Below, piece after piece: positions 47,383 to 59,453 of a stretch of 64,000 bases of DNA; positions within the stretch are counted from its first letter, which is position 1; every line of letters starts with the position of its first letter. A program made the translations under genes and the position numbers. The notes under the pieces were generated by a model, which saw only the letters and a list, made by a program, of their open reading frames with translations, searched no databases and was not told where the DNA came from. This stretch comes from Brachionus plicatilis (Eukaryota > Rotifera > Eurotatoria > Ploima > Brachionidae), in assembly GCA_010279815.1 (NCBI GenBank), contig QEOQ01000359.1, positions 688,751 to 752,750 of the forward strand, written 5' to 3'.

Positions 47383-48196
47383 TTAGTCCATTCGGGTCTT
47401 TAGTTCTCTCACAGTTACTTTATCTTTTTCACTTAAATTTTAAAAATAAAGAATTGTTTGATTTAGCTTTTTTTCAAAATTACATGACGTAAACAACAGC
47501 ACCCCAGCCAGAATAGGAATCTCTGTCAAATGCATTCATCAAGGCTTGTGAAATTGTTTCAAACAAATCACTAGGTTCCTGGAGTAAATTAGTAAAGAAA
47601 AAAATTTGAATTAATTGTGTTACCAGGTCCGGTTGCCATAAAGTTTCGCACATTCCGTACAACTGCTCATTAGCTGTGCCGATCACAGCAAAGTCCTTGG
47701 AGATACAAGGCTGACCGATCAGGTCCATAACACTGATAAATGGTTCGCTGGTCTTGGGGTCTAGACCGGCGATTATAGGCTCAATGAAGTAAGGGCCGAA
47801 TCTTTTTTCGTAAAGCAGGTTTGATACCATACTAGAAAATGTCTTTGGTTTAATGTGCCTATTTTCTTGAAGTTCGTACAGGTTTAGTCTAAATCTTAGC
47901 CTTTGGCTCCTACGTATAAAAACTTTAACCAGGAAGTGCACTTTTTTATTTAATTTCTTACACTGTTTGGACATCTGTGGCTAGACCAGCAAGACCCAGG
48001 TACAATTGAGGTCCCATTTCGAATATTTTCGGAAATTCCATCGAGACTGTGGAGTATTGGATGCCAAATCGTTTGTCGGACGCAATGGCTACACAATTTT
48101 TTCCTGCCATAGCGACAACAGAACCACCATTATAGCTCATAATACTCTTAAGAATTAATTTTAGTTCAAGTTTTTGCTTAGATTTAATATTACCAT
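47383..48196 (-). CDS. PSMB3: Proteasome subunit beta type-3
   Basis: CDS: complement of 47383-47431, 47484-47578, 47624-47909, 47962-48146 and 48194-48196. This gives 205 residues, the same as I recall for human PSMB3. Conserved blocks are [71 protein letters not shown] and the tail [15 protein letters not shown]. The last block lies on a separate small exon reached by donor AT|GTAATT, which hides under an apparent stop. PSMB3 is a non-catalytic beta subunit of the 20S core; it lacks the N-terminal catalytic threonine, as expected. The first coding exon is only ATG: AAAATG is followed directly by donor GTAATA, and exon 2 starts with AGTATTATGAGC, giving MSIMSYNGG as in mammals. All four introns are 45-52 bases. 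Confidence 0.95.
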
Positions 48197-50028
48197 TTTG
48201 TCAACTTTTTGTTAAATTTTGATCAATTATCTGAAAAGAAAAATTTAAATTTTAAAATTTATTTAGTCATTTGAATTAAGGGTTTTTGCACGAACACTAA
48301 AAAATTAAAATTTTGAAATGCATGTTTAAGTGAAAAAGCATTACATAGAAAAGTTCTAATGGAAAATTTTAAAATTACGATGCAATTTTCAAATATTTAA
48401 GTGAACAAAATTTTTTGTCTCAGTTTTATTTTTTCTTCAAATTTAAACTACGTCAATTTGTATGATTAATTAATGAAAATCAAGTTTTAAAAAAATTCAT
48501 TGTTTTTAAATTAAAAAAAAATAAACAAAAATTCGGAAAAATAAAAATTATTTTTTTTATTAATTTTGATTTATTGGAAATTAACTGACTTGCGCAAATT
48601 TTTATTTATTAATATTCAGATTTTTTTAAAATTTTTCCATAAAAACTTTTTTTCGATTAAGATTCTTTTTACCGAGCAAAAAAGAGTCTGATAAATTATT
48701 TTTCATTTTAGTTAGCTTATCAAAAAACTGTAATCAGTAAAAAAATTTAAAATTAAAATAAATTCTTTCATGTTCAGATTAGTGATCAAATTTTCACATC
48801 AAGTCAGACGGATCGGTAAACAACCAGAAAGAGAATTTTTTCTTATTCAATAATTTTGGAATTAAAAAAAAGATAATAAATAATATCAAATATTAAATTT
48901 TGGCATTAATTTCTTTAAAAATTTTTTTTGTGTGCACAAACTGATTAAAAGATGATAGAAAAAAAAATGTTCTCATTAATTGGACACGATACCAAACAAA
49001 AAGTTTGGCACGTAAATTAGATATGTCTTTTTTGAGTATTAATTAACGGTGATACATGGAGCAAGTATCTGGTAAAAAGAGCGTATTTTAAATAATCAAT
49101 AAAAAAGCTTAATTATTCCATTGTTAAGCTATCGAAACTAAAAATTAATGAATTAATAATTTTATCTTAGCTACTTTAAAAATAATGGGTCAATTAATTT
49201 AACTGAGTTTAACCGAGGTTTGTGAATCAAGTACTCGAAGGACTTGATAGATAATTAAGTCACTTATTGGACAATCAATTGAATTTGATTTTTGTGACCA
49301 AAATTACAAAAAATAAAATAAATCTACTTTAGATCCATATTCAAATTAAAATTATATCTAGATTAGGATAAAATTGAGGAAATTGATTTTTGAAGATAAA
49401 AAATTCAATCAATTAAAAGAGAATTATTTTTATATTTTAGGTGAATTTTTTATAAATAAAAAATTTTCCAAAGGTAGTGATGAAAAAAATTCAAGGAATT
49501 CAAGGGGAAGAAGATAATGAGAATGACTGGAAAGATTTAGCCAAGAAAAAAATTATTTCATACTTGAAGACATTATTAGGCGCAATTTTAGAGGAGGCGA
49601 ATTTTAAAATCCGGTTTAAATCTATTCCCTATTGCTTTTTTTTAAATAATAAATTAAAATATCTTTATTTGGAGCTAATAAAAACTGTGGCCGTGATTTT
49701 AAAATTCGGTTGACATAAATTGCAGCCATTCAATTTATCTAAAAATTAAACTTGAGCTATTTCCTCTGCCGCGTGGTTTGTAATGCCTTTACTTCAAAAA
49801 GCTATTTATTGAACATGTTCGACAATTTTAATTATTTGCTTTCATTTTAAAGTAAATATTTTGGAAAAGCTACACTTTATTTTGGCTATTGAATTCTATT
49901 TGTCTTGGTACTAAAGATTTATTTGCCAAGCAATCTAGTAAATTGCGTATTTTCAATTCTTTTTCCTTTTTGAAAAATAAAAAATAGTCATTTTTTTTAA
50001 GATAATTTAACCAAAAAAAAAGATCAAC
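48197..50028. other. Intergenic between PSMB3 and the LRFamide gene
   Basis: Divergent promoters for PSMB3 (minus) and the peptide gene (plus) must lie here. The frame at 49477-49713 encodes no recognisable domain, and its composition follows the AT background. No repeat family found. Confidence 0.35.
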
Positions 50029-50493
50029 ATGAATATGAACATGAATTTTTACGCACTGATAGCTTTACTAATTTCTAGCCAAATTCAAGCTATTTTGAGT
50101 TCGGACCCGCAGAATGATCTCGAGTCCAAAAAGGGTAATCAAGAAAATAAAAAAAAGAATGTGAGATTTAAAATTTAATTTTTTTTAGAATTGGAATATA
50201 TGGACAAACTGAGACAATTGATAAACATTGAAAAAATACTTTACAAAATGAAAAAACCAGAGCTGGACGAGAATCATCTTGAGGCTGATTCATATGATGA
50301 ATTGGAGCCGAACGCGGACGATTACGATTTTGGAAATAACGAAGCAAAGCGTTCAGCCTATCTCCGATTCGGCAGAAGCCCGGCATTTTTGAGATTTGGC
50401 CGAAACCAAGCTTACCTAAGATTTGGCAAGAGTTATGGAAATTTTGGCGCCAAGAGAAATCCAACTTACTTAAGATTTGGACGAAGTGTCTAG
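50029..50493 (+). CDS. LRFamide neuropeptide precursor (four YLRF/FLRFamide peptides)
   Basis: CDS joins 50029-50134 and 50189-50493, giving 136 residues. Exon 1 encodes a signal peptide (MNFYALIALLISSQIQA). The intron is 54 bases, donor G|GTAATC and acceptor TTTTTTAG, and the junction codon becomes Glu. An acidic spacer (residues 60-86) precedes the peptides. After KR at 89-90 come SAYLRF-G-R, SPAFLRF-G-R, NQAYLRF-G-K, then SYGNFGA-KR, then NPTYLRF-G-R-SV. Each active copy has the C-terminal Gly needed for amidation. Most cleavage sites are single Arg or Lys rather than dibasic pairs. The peptides resemble FMRFamide-like/FLRFamide transmitters acting on GPCRs or peptide-gated channels. Which known family they are orthologous to (FMRFa, sNPF or another RFamide) cannot be settled from the C-terminus alone. 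Confidence 0.9.
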
Positions 50494-51405
50494 AAATAAA
50501 GAAATTTTTTTAATTTTTTTTAAAGTATTTTAATTAATTTATATTCACAAAACTTTAATTCAAAGCTGTATTGTTAATGGTCATTTTTAAGAGATCAATA
50601 AATTTTATTGTGTTATGAATTGATGTTATTAATTCTAAAACAAATATGTGTCCAATTGAGCCCTTTTTAGAATTTTTTTTTTCTTTAAAATTTACAATTT
50701 TAGGTTTATTTCGATTAAAAAAAGATGAATAGAAATTTTAAAATTTATTTTTTTTCGATTTAACCTAGTCAATAAAATCATTATAAAAAGTCAACTATCG
50801 TTTATGATAATTAAAAATATTATTGCCGCTATTTTACTTAAGATTTTTTTTAATCACTAAAAACGAATTATTTAAAAATAAAAAAAAATAAATTTATTTC
50901 AACATTTACAATTGGAAGTTTATTAAGATTAAAAATTGATTTAATTTTTAAATTTGTAAATTTATAATGATTGAAGTTCTAAATTTTGCAAATTATAAAT
51001 CAGGGGTCTAAAATCATTTTTCAATTGCAATTTTTTATAATCCTTGAATATATTTTACTAAAGTAATATTTTTAATTATCATATACGATAGTTATAGGCT
51101 ATTGATATTTAAAAATGGCGCATTTTTTAAATTTTTTTAATAAAAACCAGTAAATATCTATTATTCAAAATAAAGCGAAAATTTTAAAATTAATTATTTT
51201 AGAGAACAATGAATTTTTTATTTGCAAAAAGGGAGGGTAATTTAAAAAAAAGAATCATTTTTTTTAAATCTAATCAAAAATTCATCCACACTCTTGTAAC
51301 CTTGGTTAACAAAATTTTTAAAAATATTAGTAATTTAATATTTTATATATTTTTAGATTTTAATTAAGACGAAGATAATAAAAAGATAAGATTCTAATTT
51401 TAGGA
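50494..51405. other. 3' flank of the peptide gene, AT-rich
   Basis: AATAAA-like signals occur at 50597-50602. Beyond that no gene or clear repeat is seen. Confidence 0.35.
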
Positions 51406-51409
51406 TGCT

Positions 51410-51675
51410 GCGAATTTACGGTAGTCAGACCTTTCTGACGAAGTCACTTCCGACAAGTCATATCCGACAATTTAAAAAATAAATAACATAATTTATTTTT
51501 TAAATTAATATAGTTAAATTAATTAAAGATATGTACACAGGGTCTGGGGCGAAGCTCTGGTTCAGGGATCCCGGTATGTACTAAAATTACTGAAATACTT
51601 AATTGAATAGGAGTTGCTTAGATTGTCGAATTGTCGGATATGAATTTGTTGGAAAGGTCTGCCAGACAAATTTAC
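51410..51675. repeat. Small foldback with CAGACCTTTC / TATCCGACAATT arms
   Basis: GTCAGACCTTTCTGACGAAG and GTCATATCCGACAATTT on the left are mirrored on the right by ATTGTCGGATATGAATTTG and GGAAAGGTCTGCCAGAC. The arms span about 55 bases with differences. Total about 265 bp. Confidence 0.55.
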
Positions 51676-52719
51676 AAATATATTTTATGAATTATCTTGG
51701 TATTAGCTACAATTTTTGACAAACACTAAAAAATTCTATTCAAAATAATATAAATTAAGGCTAACATTGAATGGAATATTGATAATTTAATTTTAAAATT
51801 TTTATCAGATAATTTTTTTAGTTTCAAAAGGATAATAATTTATTGTATCTTTAAAATGTTTTCTAATAGATAGTACAACATTTTTATTTGCTTGTTTTTA
51901 TTTTGAAAAAAGCATAAAAGTTCGACAAAAATAAATCTTATGATTTGATAGAAATTTTTTTATTTGTATTGCAAAATTTTTTTACAGAAATTCTTTAATT
52001 CAAGTTGCTTGATCAGAAAAAAAAGTTTAATAAATACTCTAAAATAAAAATAAATTAGTGTTTTTAGATTTTTATATATTTAAAATTTTTCATCTTTAGT
52101 TATAAAAAAAAATTCAATTTTGATAAAAAAAAAACAATTTCTAAAGTTTTGCAACTAATTTTTTATAAACCTAGCATCTAAAAAAAGTTGACTTCATGAT
52201 TCATCCTTATATAAGTTATCTTCATTTTTACAAGATTATGTAGTCCTAGAACTATTTCGAAATTAAAATTTTATTTAAGATTTTGTTCAATAGGATTAAT
52301 AAATTAAATAATCTTGTCAGATTTTTGGGAAAGGATTAATTTTTTTCTTGTAAGATTTAAAAATTATGAATAAGAATTGAAATATATTTTTCAAAATCTT
52401 TAGACTGGAAACACAAAATTGCTTAGTTTGAGGATGATTAATTTTAAATGATATCTTAATGATATCTCAGTTTCTTAATTCAATAAGGGATCCCCAGAAA
52501 AATAACGAAGGATTATGTAGTCCTAGAATATATCAATTTTTAAAATTCATAGTAAACAAATTATTTCATTTTAAAATTTTTCTTTTTATTCTTTGTTGCA
52601 AAATTCACAATACTTAAGAAAAAGAAGTCTCCAAAATCTCGATGCAAGCCAATTAATTTTATTTTAAATCCTCATATCTTTTTAACATATTTTTAAAATA
52701 AATAAACCTTTAAAAAAAA
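51676..52719. other. AT-rich intergenic DNA
   Basis: AGATTATGTAGTCCTAGAA occurs twice (52234 and 52513) as a direct repeat of about 20 bases. No gene seen. Confidence 0.35.
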
Positions 52720-53105
52720 TTTTTTTTATTTCAAAAACATGTGTAAGAAATATCGATCTTTTTATTTTATTGCTTATTTGGAATTCAATATTTGAAATTC
52801 ATTTTTAAATTTTATTTCTAATTTTGAATGCCAGATGCAAATACTTTTGATATAAAAAAAATTTCAAAATAAACTCTATAAAGAACCAGTTTCTAAATTT
52901 AAATTTAAAAATCTATTTTATCAATGGGTTGAGAAAATATTTTTCTTTAATTATTTTATTTTTTAAATTTACATAACATGTAAAGCATGTTAAATTAAAA
53001 TTATTTAAATAAATTGAAAGATTTATTTTATTATCTAAAGATAAACTCTTTTAATTGAAATGACATTTTGAATAGATCATCAACTTCAACATGCCAAAAA
53101 TGCTT
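52720..53105 (+). repeat. Dispersed foldback repeat, copy with right terminus
   Basis: The interior TATTTGGAATTCAATATTTG and GCAAATACTTTTGATATAAA parallels 4190-4290. It ends AGATCATCAACTTCAACATG then CCAAAAATG, the inverse of the left end at 3993. Confidence 0.5.
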
Positions 53106-53588
53106 GGTTCTTTGTTTATTTAAAATAAATTAAAAAAATGAATACATAAATAAGAGAATTGGAAAAAAAACTAAATTAGGTTCCAGTGGAATTATCAAAA
53201 AACTGGATTTAGCTAATAAGTAATTTAATGAAGTATTTTTATTAATATTAGATAAAAATTATATTCATGATATTTTTAAGTTATTAAATATTTTTTTAAT
53301 AAAAATTATAACTTAAGAAACTTTAGAGAAAGCATCCGTCTCCAGTTCAATTTTTCGGCTTGATGTCAAGTTTTAGATTTCATTGTTTTCTAAAATTTCA
53401 ATAGATGCTTGATCTCCGAGTTTTCGAACTAGTATCAGTGTTAAAATTACATATTTGATAAATATACAATCTTTCAAACAGCTCTTAAATTATAAGCTCT
53501 TATTTTTCAATCGATTTTGATTGATTTTGATAGCTCAATTGTTATTGAACTAAATTTAAAAAAAGAATTTAATTAATAATTTAATCAG
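53106..53588. other. AT-rich spacer
   Basis: No gene or repeat supported. Confidence 0.35.
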
Positions 53589-53639
53589 ATGACCAGATTT
53601 ATTGATACTTATTGCTCACCATTTGAGAAGCAAAAATTT

Positions 53640-53995
53640 TTTTATAAACCTTGTCTTGAAAAAAAATATGTTCCTAAATATTACCCTCAAGGTAGCGTCC
53701 TAGGTACGCTTCTGTTTGTCATCTTCATCAGCGATATGTCTGCTGCGGTCAGCCACCTAGTCAAACTATTTGCAGATGACGGTAAACTGATTGCCACAAT
53801 ACGCAGCACCAGTGACCGGCAAGAACATCTACGCCCAATCCGAACTACTAATGGGGGAAGACGAGTCCAGGAGCGCACTAGCTTTCGTCGATGCAGAAAA
53901 TGATTTGGGAGTCACGTTTTCATATAACTTGAAATTTTCTATTCACATTAAAAATCAAGTGAACAGAGCTACAGGAATTCTAGGCCTAATTTGAA
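53640..53995 (+). pseudogene. Non-LTR retrotransposon RT fragment
   Basis: One frame reads YYPQGSVLGTLLFVIFISDM and VKLFADDGKLIATI, the PQGSVLGPLLF and FADD motifs of LINE reverse transcriptases. After a frame change, ENDLGVTFSYNLKFSIHIKN and VNRATGILGLI follow, the usual continuation (DLGVxxxxxLKFxxHI, ANRxLGLI). Only about 115 codons survive and the two halves are out of frame, so it is dead. The left boundary is unclear. It differs from the 16-kb RT remnant in motif sequence and represents a separate insertion. Confidence 0.75.
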
Positions 53996-54056
53996 ACAAA
54001 TCACTTAGTTCTAACGCAATTGATCGATTTTAGTCAAATGTCACTTAAGTTGGGTA

Positions 54057-55022
54057 TTCGGCTATAGTGACATGTTCTTATGTATCGAACACTGGTTTTC
54101 ATTTTGACCTTTTTCGATCATAGTATCATGTCAGTAAAGTCGAAAAAATTTTACATAACTTTTTAAAAATTGTTAATTATAATTAAAAAAGTTTTGTTTT
54201 GAAAAATTTTTTTTTTTTAAATAATTTAAGAACATATATCATTTAACATTTTACATTTAAATATAATTTCAACAAAACTAAAAAATTTAACAATAATTTT
54301 TGCTCAATATCTGCTCTGCTCCGTTTTTTTATATCAAAGTTTAAAAAAAAGTGTTTCTAAATGTTAGCCTTTCTTTTCTTTTTAGTCTGTTTTCTTTTTG
54401 ATTATTTAAAATTAAGGACATTGTCCGTTGAGACTTAAAATTTATTTAATTATTTATTTAATTTATTTAAATTTATTTAATAATTTAGATCTTGTTTGAT
54501 TTGTGTTTGTTTTGTAGTTTGTGGGTTATGTCTCCTCTCAGAGAGACTCACATAACCGCTCTCTCACTCAACACACATTTTGTAGTCATAACATGGGGTA
54601 ATTTAAAAAGTTAATTTTACACGAGACATTCTTTTTCTTAGATTTTCTTCCGAAAAAGATGCTTGGATTTCATGTGAAAAATGCAGAATTGGATTTGTGG
54701 AAATTGTTGACCAGAGGGTTTTAAACAAAATGATTCATTTTATAATCTAAATTGTAAATAGCATTAAATAACATTTAAAATCTTTAGACAATAACTTTTT
54801 TAATTTAATAGTTCAATTTCTGATTTTCATACGTTTGCGTCCAATTCGTAAAATAAAAAAAAAATTTCTTAATTGTAAAACACTTTCTCGTCGTCCAGAC
54901 AAAAAACTAAAAATCATTTTTAGGCCTTTTTCAACTATAGTGCCATGTTACTATGGTCGAAAAAGGTCAAAAAGAAAACTAGTGTTCGATACATAAGAAC
55001 ATGTCACTAAAATCGAGCAATT
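54057..55022. mobile_element. Foldback element, about 1 kb, with 90-base inverted arms
   Basis: GACATGTTCTTATGTATCGA, ACACTGGTTTTC, TTTTGACCTTTTTCGATCAT on the left are mirrored by TCGATACATAAGAACATGTC, GAAAACTAGTGT and GGTCGAAAAAGGTCAAAAAG on the right. The interior has no intact frame. It begins immediately after the RT fragment. No target duplication could be fixed by eye. Confidence 0.65.
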
Positions 55023-55894
55023 TCGTTAAGATGTTTACATTAAACCTGTATTAATTGAAGCGGAAAGACTTTTTAGGTATTTAATATTGCGGAAATAATT
55101 TTTATGAAAAAAGATAAGAAAAAGTAAGGATAGAAAAAAAGTTTTCAAGAATGATACTAACCGCATCTCATCTTCTGAGGCTAATATATTAAAAAAAAAT
55201 TCAATTTACAACCCAAATTTGACTAAAGTAGAATCCTATTCCATAAAGCAGAAAAAGCATTCTTATTTTACCAACGATGACTAACATAATCTTGCTTAAA
55301 AATGACATAACTGGGTGACTGGGTGAGTAAAGATTTTTTGTAATGCCCTGAATATATTGATCCAAGCTATGAATCAAAAATAAATCGAAAACCTAAAAAT
55401 TAAATAACAAAATGAATGAGTGACTATTTTTCTAAACAAGTTTTTATTCTACGTTAAAACACATAAAAAAAAAACATTTGTCCATCATGCAATTCCATAT
55501 TGTGGAACGAATTCTTTTTAAAATATTCAGTAATCTCGGGTCTTGTTCCATGGGTTCTGCCGTTACGTGATAGGATTAACTGTTTAAAGTTTCGTCATTA
55601 AATATCAAAATAAAAATATTTTGCTTCTATTTAAATAAAATTTCATCTTGAAAATGTGCACTTTTAAATTTTATAATTTTAATTTATCAAAAAAACATCA
55701 TGTTTTTTGTTCCAATTGTTATATTTTTAATTTGTTTACAACGTTTCACAACTTGGTTCAATCTCTTTTTAATGCCATGGCTTATATGACCAAAAAATTA
55801 TCTTATCATTTATTACTAATTAAAAAAAGGTTTAAATTTTCTTGATAAAAAACAATTCAAAAAAGTTTGTATATGAATTTTTTTTAAATATTAT
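55023..55894. other. AT-rich spacer
   Basis: No supported gene. The frame at 55648-55845 is AT-driven. Confidence 0.35.
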
Positions 55895-56158
55895 CGTAAA
55901 CTCGTGACCATTTCTCTTGGAACAATGTCAAAATTTGGGTTTATTCCATACGGAACAATTAAAATTTAAATTTAATTTTAATTTATAATTTTTAATCAAA
56001 TTTAACTTTTACTCTTAGAATAAATACAAAAATTAGAATAAAGTTTAATTTTTAATTTTTTTTAATTTCGAATATAACATGGTTTCAATCGTATTAGTTC
56101 CGTATGGAATAAACCTAAATTTTGACATTTTTCCAAGAGTAATGGTCACGAGTTTACG
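55895..56158. mobile_element. MITE with CGTAAACTCGTGACC ends
   Basis: The left end CGTAAACTCGTGACCATTTC, then TCAAAATTTGGGTTTATTCC and ATACGGAAC, is mirrored on the right by GTTCCGTATGGAATAAACCT, AATTTTGACATTT and AATGGTCACGAGTTTACG. The arms are about 60 bases with few differences, total 264 bp. The centre is AT-rich and non-coding. Confidence 0.75.
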
Positions 56159-57507
56159 GTAATTAATTTGTTGTTAATTTTCAAAAAATTTAAAATGACA
56201 CTCTAAAATTTGCTTCCTTTCAGTAACTAAAAAAATGATTAGGAAAAAAATGACTGGAAAAATATTAAGATAAACAAACACTTTTTTCCATTTGATTATT
56301 TTTATCTCATTTAAACTCAAATTTGATTTGTTTCTAAATTATTTTTAGTTTGAAGAAGCTCTATGAAGATAAACATAAATATAAATAAATACAAACATTC
56401 AAAAATGCAACGATTTTCATTATTAGGCTAAGTGCTAAACTATGGACAACAGTGTTTATACAGATAAGATTTTTACATTTACTACCAAATTTAAGAACTT
56501 TTACTAATTGTAATTTGATTTTTGCTAAATGATGAAAAAGTCTAAACAGTTAACAAAAAGATAATATACACTTTTATCAAGGAGTTGAAAGTTCGCCTTG
56601 ATATACAAATAACTCAACTCAATTATTTATTTAGATGATAGATAAAAGCATTTGAAATTAATTTATACTTTAATATGTTAATTTTGAGATAAATAATTTA
56701 ATTTAAAAAAAATTTTCAATCATTTTTTATCTTAAGAGTTTTTATTAAATAAATTAAATTTTTATATATTTATTTTTTCAAAATTTTATCAAATTATATT
56801 TCAACCAAGGAAACTTGAAGTTTCAGGTCAAATTTTAAGATCAAAACGATCATTTAAAATTTCAAAACTTAATCAATCTAAATGATTTTTATAATTTAAA
56901 AATAATAAATACTAAACATTTCTTTTCATGTTATGTCTAATAATGGTTTATTATCAAATTAACATCGAAATGATTGACCTCTAATTTATTTAACTAATTT
57001 AACTCAGAAATTCAAACTCATAACTTTCAAACTAAAAATAATTTTATTTTTCGACTACAACAAATTTTTAATTTTGAAACATTCAATTTTCTTATCTTTA
57101 AAAGTTTTTCAATTAAAATCATAAAAAGGTATATTTTATTTGGAAAAAAATCATTTTTTCTTTATTATTATTCAAAATATTTCATCTATTTTTTGATCTC
57201 TTAATCTTTATCTCAATCTTCAACTTTCCTCAATTAAAAAATACACTAATTTATTTGTTGTACTTTTTTTAAAATTAAAACACCTAGACAAAATAAAATT
57301 TAATAGTTCGATTAAACAAAATAGAATCTCGTGTCAGTTTTTTTTTTATTTGTTAGTATTATATTATTTCGGAAAAGTTTTCTTTGATTGTTTGTTTTGC
57401 AATAAATTTATAGAATTTTTTCAAAATTTAATATCCCTTACTTCATATTTGAATTAGGAAATCAAATAAAAATTAAAAAATTTTTATTAAAAAATCAATT
57501 TCATTCT
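56159..57507. other. AT-rich spacer, 3' of the AIG1-like gene
   Basis: No gene or clear repeat seen. Confidence 0.35.
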
Positions 57508-58509
57508 TTAATCATTTTTTTTTATTGCTGGCTTTTTGACTACTAAAAATCCGTCCATCAAATCTCCTAATTTATACAAAAGCGCAAGAACGATTAAAAG
57601 TCCACCAAAAAATAAACCTCTTTGGAACTGTGTCAAAACTGCCATTATTGGATACACCCAAAATCCACCATATGTAGCCACTATTAAAACCCTTCACCAA
57701 AAAAAAATTATTCTTATTCTAGAATTTGAAAAATTACCATATTAAATAACCTAGTCCAGCTAGGACAGTTGGAACAACACCGGTAATGAACGATTTTGAG
57801 AATTTATGTTCACTCCAAGAGCTTTCAATTAAAACAGCAATTAAAGGTAGAGTATGCATGATATGATTATGCCATCCAGGTATAATGGCATCAAATTCTT
57901 TGGGAAATATTAGCTCTCTATCTATCGAATAAATACCCCAAAATGAAAAAGCAACAAACTTCAAATTAAATATTGAATTAAATTTTTTTGACAGAATTTA
58001 TTTATTTAATTTACTGATCCGGTTGGAAATGCCAATGATCTAAAGGTAAAGTTCAGCGTTGATTTCAATGGAGTTTCAATGTCTAACAATTCCAAGAGTC
58101 CATCTATAGTACACAAACCAAAAAATACCAATTGAAGCACCTTTAAAGAAAAAAAAATAAAATACTGAACAAAAATCAGATATTTTTAGTTTTTAATTTA
58201 TTTGATACTTTGAGATCCAAAATTATTTTTTTTATCTTAAATTTTTGCATTCCTATCTCATAAATTCAAAAAAAACTCAATTAAAAAAGCCTTTGTAAAA
58301 TAGTAAAGATCGATCAATGATCAAAAAAGATAAATAAATAAAATTACCATATCTAAAGAAGTTAAATATTTATATCGACCACCAAAGCTTTGATCGTGAA
58401 CAAACTGTGAATCTGAATTTTCGGAAACATCTTCTATTTTTCGGCCAAGTCCGATCGCAAATAGAACAAAAAATATCAAGTAAAGAGAAAATTTTAAAAA
58501 TTTATTCAT
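57508..58509 (-). CDS. AIG1/ADTRP-family membrane hydrolase
   Basis: CDS: complement of 57508-57691, 57738-57958, 58015-58140 and 58348-58509, giving 230 residues with consistent phases. Human AIG1 is of similar length. Several hydrophobic helices span the protein. Family blocks are GGRYKYLTSLD (residues 43-53), FWGIYSIDREL, IFPKEFDAIIPGWHNHIMHT (about 114-133), GVVPTVLAGLGYLIW and GGFWVYP. The family acts as threonine hydrolases on fatty-acid esters of hydroxy fatty acids in membranes. The Thr in YLT (Thr50) and the His in WHNH (His128) correspond to the known active pair, so an active enzyme is likely. Introns are 46-56 bases except the first (207). Whether it is orthologous to AIG1 or ADTRP is undecided. 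Confidence 0.9.
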
Positions 58510-59453
58510 TTTAATTTTGAATTATTACCAAGGTAAAATCTAGAAAATTTAAATAGACATTGATAAAAAAAGCTTTGTCACTTGAGTTAGAGTAAAGTCT
58601 ACAGCATTAGATAAGTCCTAAAATTATCTAATAGTTAATTGTCTTTAAAAGAAGCTTTTTAAAACTTAAGAGAAACTTAAGTTATTTTGGTAAATACTTG
58701 ATTTTTGTAAATATTTAAATAAAATTTTAAGTATGCCAAACATAATTGGAAATTAACATTTGTTTTAAAAATAATGATTTTTTTTTAATTTGGGTTTAAA
58801 TATTTAAAATATATTAACACATATTCTAATCAAATGATTAATTTATTTTCAAAAAATTTTATGTTCTCGTAGAAATTTTTTAAATTTTTATTAAACATGA
58901 TCATAATTAAATTGAAATAAAACAATTTAAAAGCCTATAATTTTTAAATCAAATAAAATTTTTTTTTATTTTTTCATTTAAATTAAATAAAAATTAATTT
59001 AGTTATTTTTGAATTTAAATCTTGCTTTACTCATAAAATTATTGATTTTTGATTAAAAAATTTGAATTCAATAAAAATTTGCTTAGTGCAATTTTTCAGA
59101 TATTTATTTAAATTATAGTCAATAATTTAAGCCTTTTTTTTAAATATTAAAATAAATGATAAAATCTTATAAATTTTAAATGATTTTTATTAATAAAAAA
59201 AGCCTTTAAAATTTAGACAACCCACTACAGTATTAACTGTCATAATTAATTATCAAAATAAATTTTTTATTGCTCGATCTGTCTTCATTCTTTGGTACGC
59301 CAACATTAAATATTTTTAAGTATGGAAATTTTATTAAAAATTGAAATAATTTAAATCAAATGTTAATTTTTTTATGCATCAAATAAAATTGTTTAAAAAA
59401 TAATTATTCCCAATTTTTTTATTTGAATTTTTTCTAACTTTAACTGATTGAAT
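58510..59453. other. Divergent intergenic region, AIG1-like / INTS14
   Basis: AT-rich, no gene. It separates two divergently transcribed genes and should hold both promoters; no recognisable element stands out. Confidence 0.35.

Noticed and set aside
49477..49713. 78-codon frame with an acidic/basic helix-like start
   Set aside because: No recognisable family, and the second half is AT-driven. It is not preceded by a convincing start or followed by splice sites.
53687..53878. 63-codon minus-strand frame
   Set aside because: Antisense to the LINE reverse-transcriptase fragment, whose QGSVLG and FADD motifs define the real strand.
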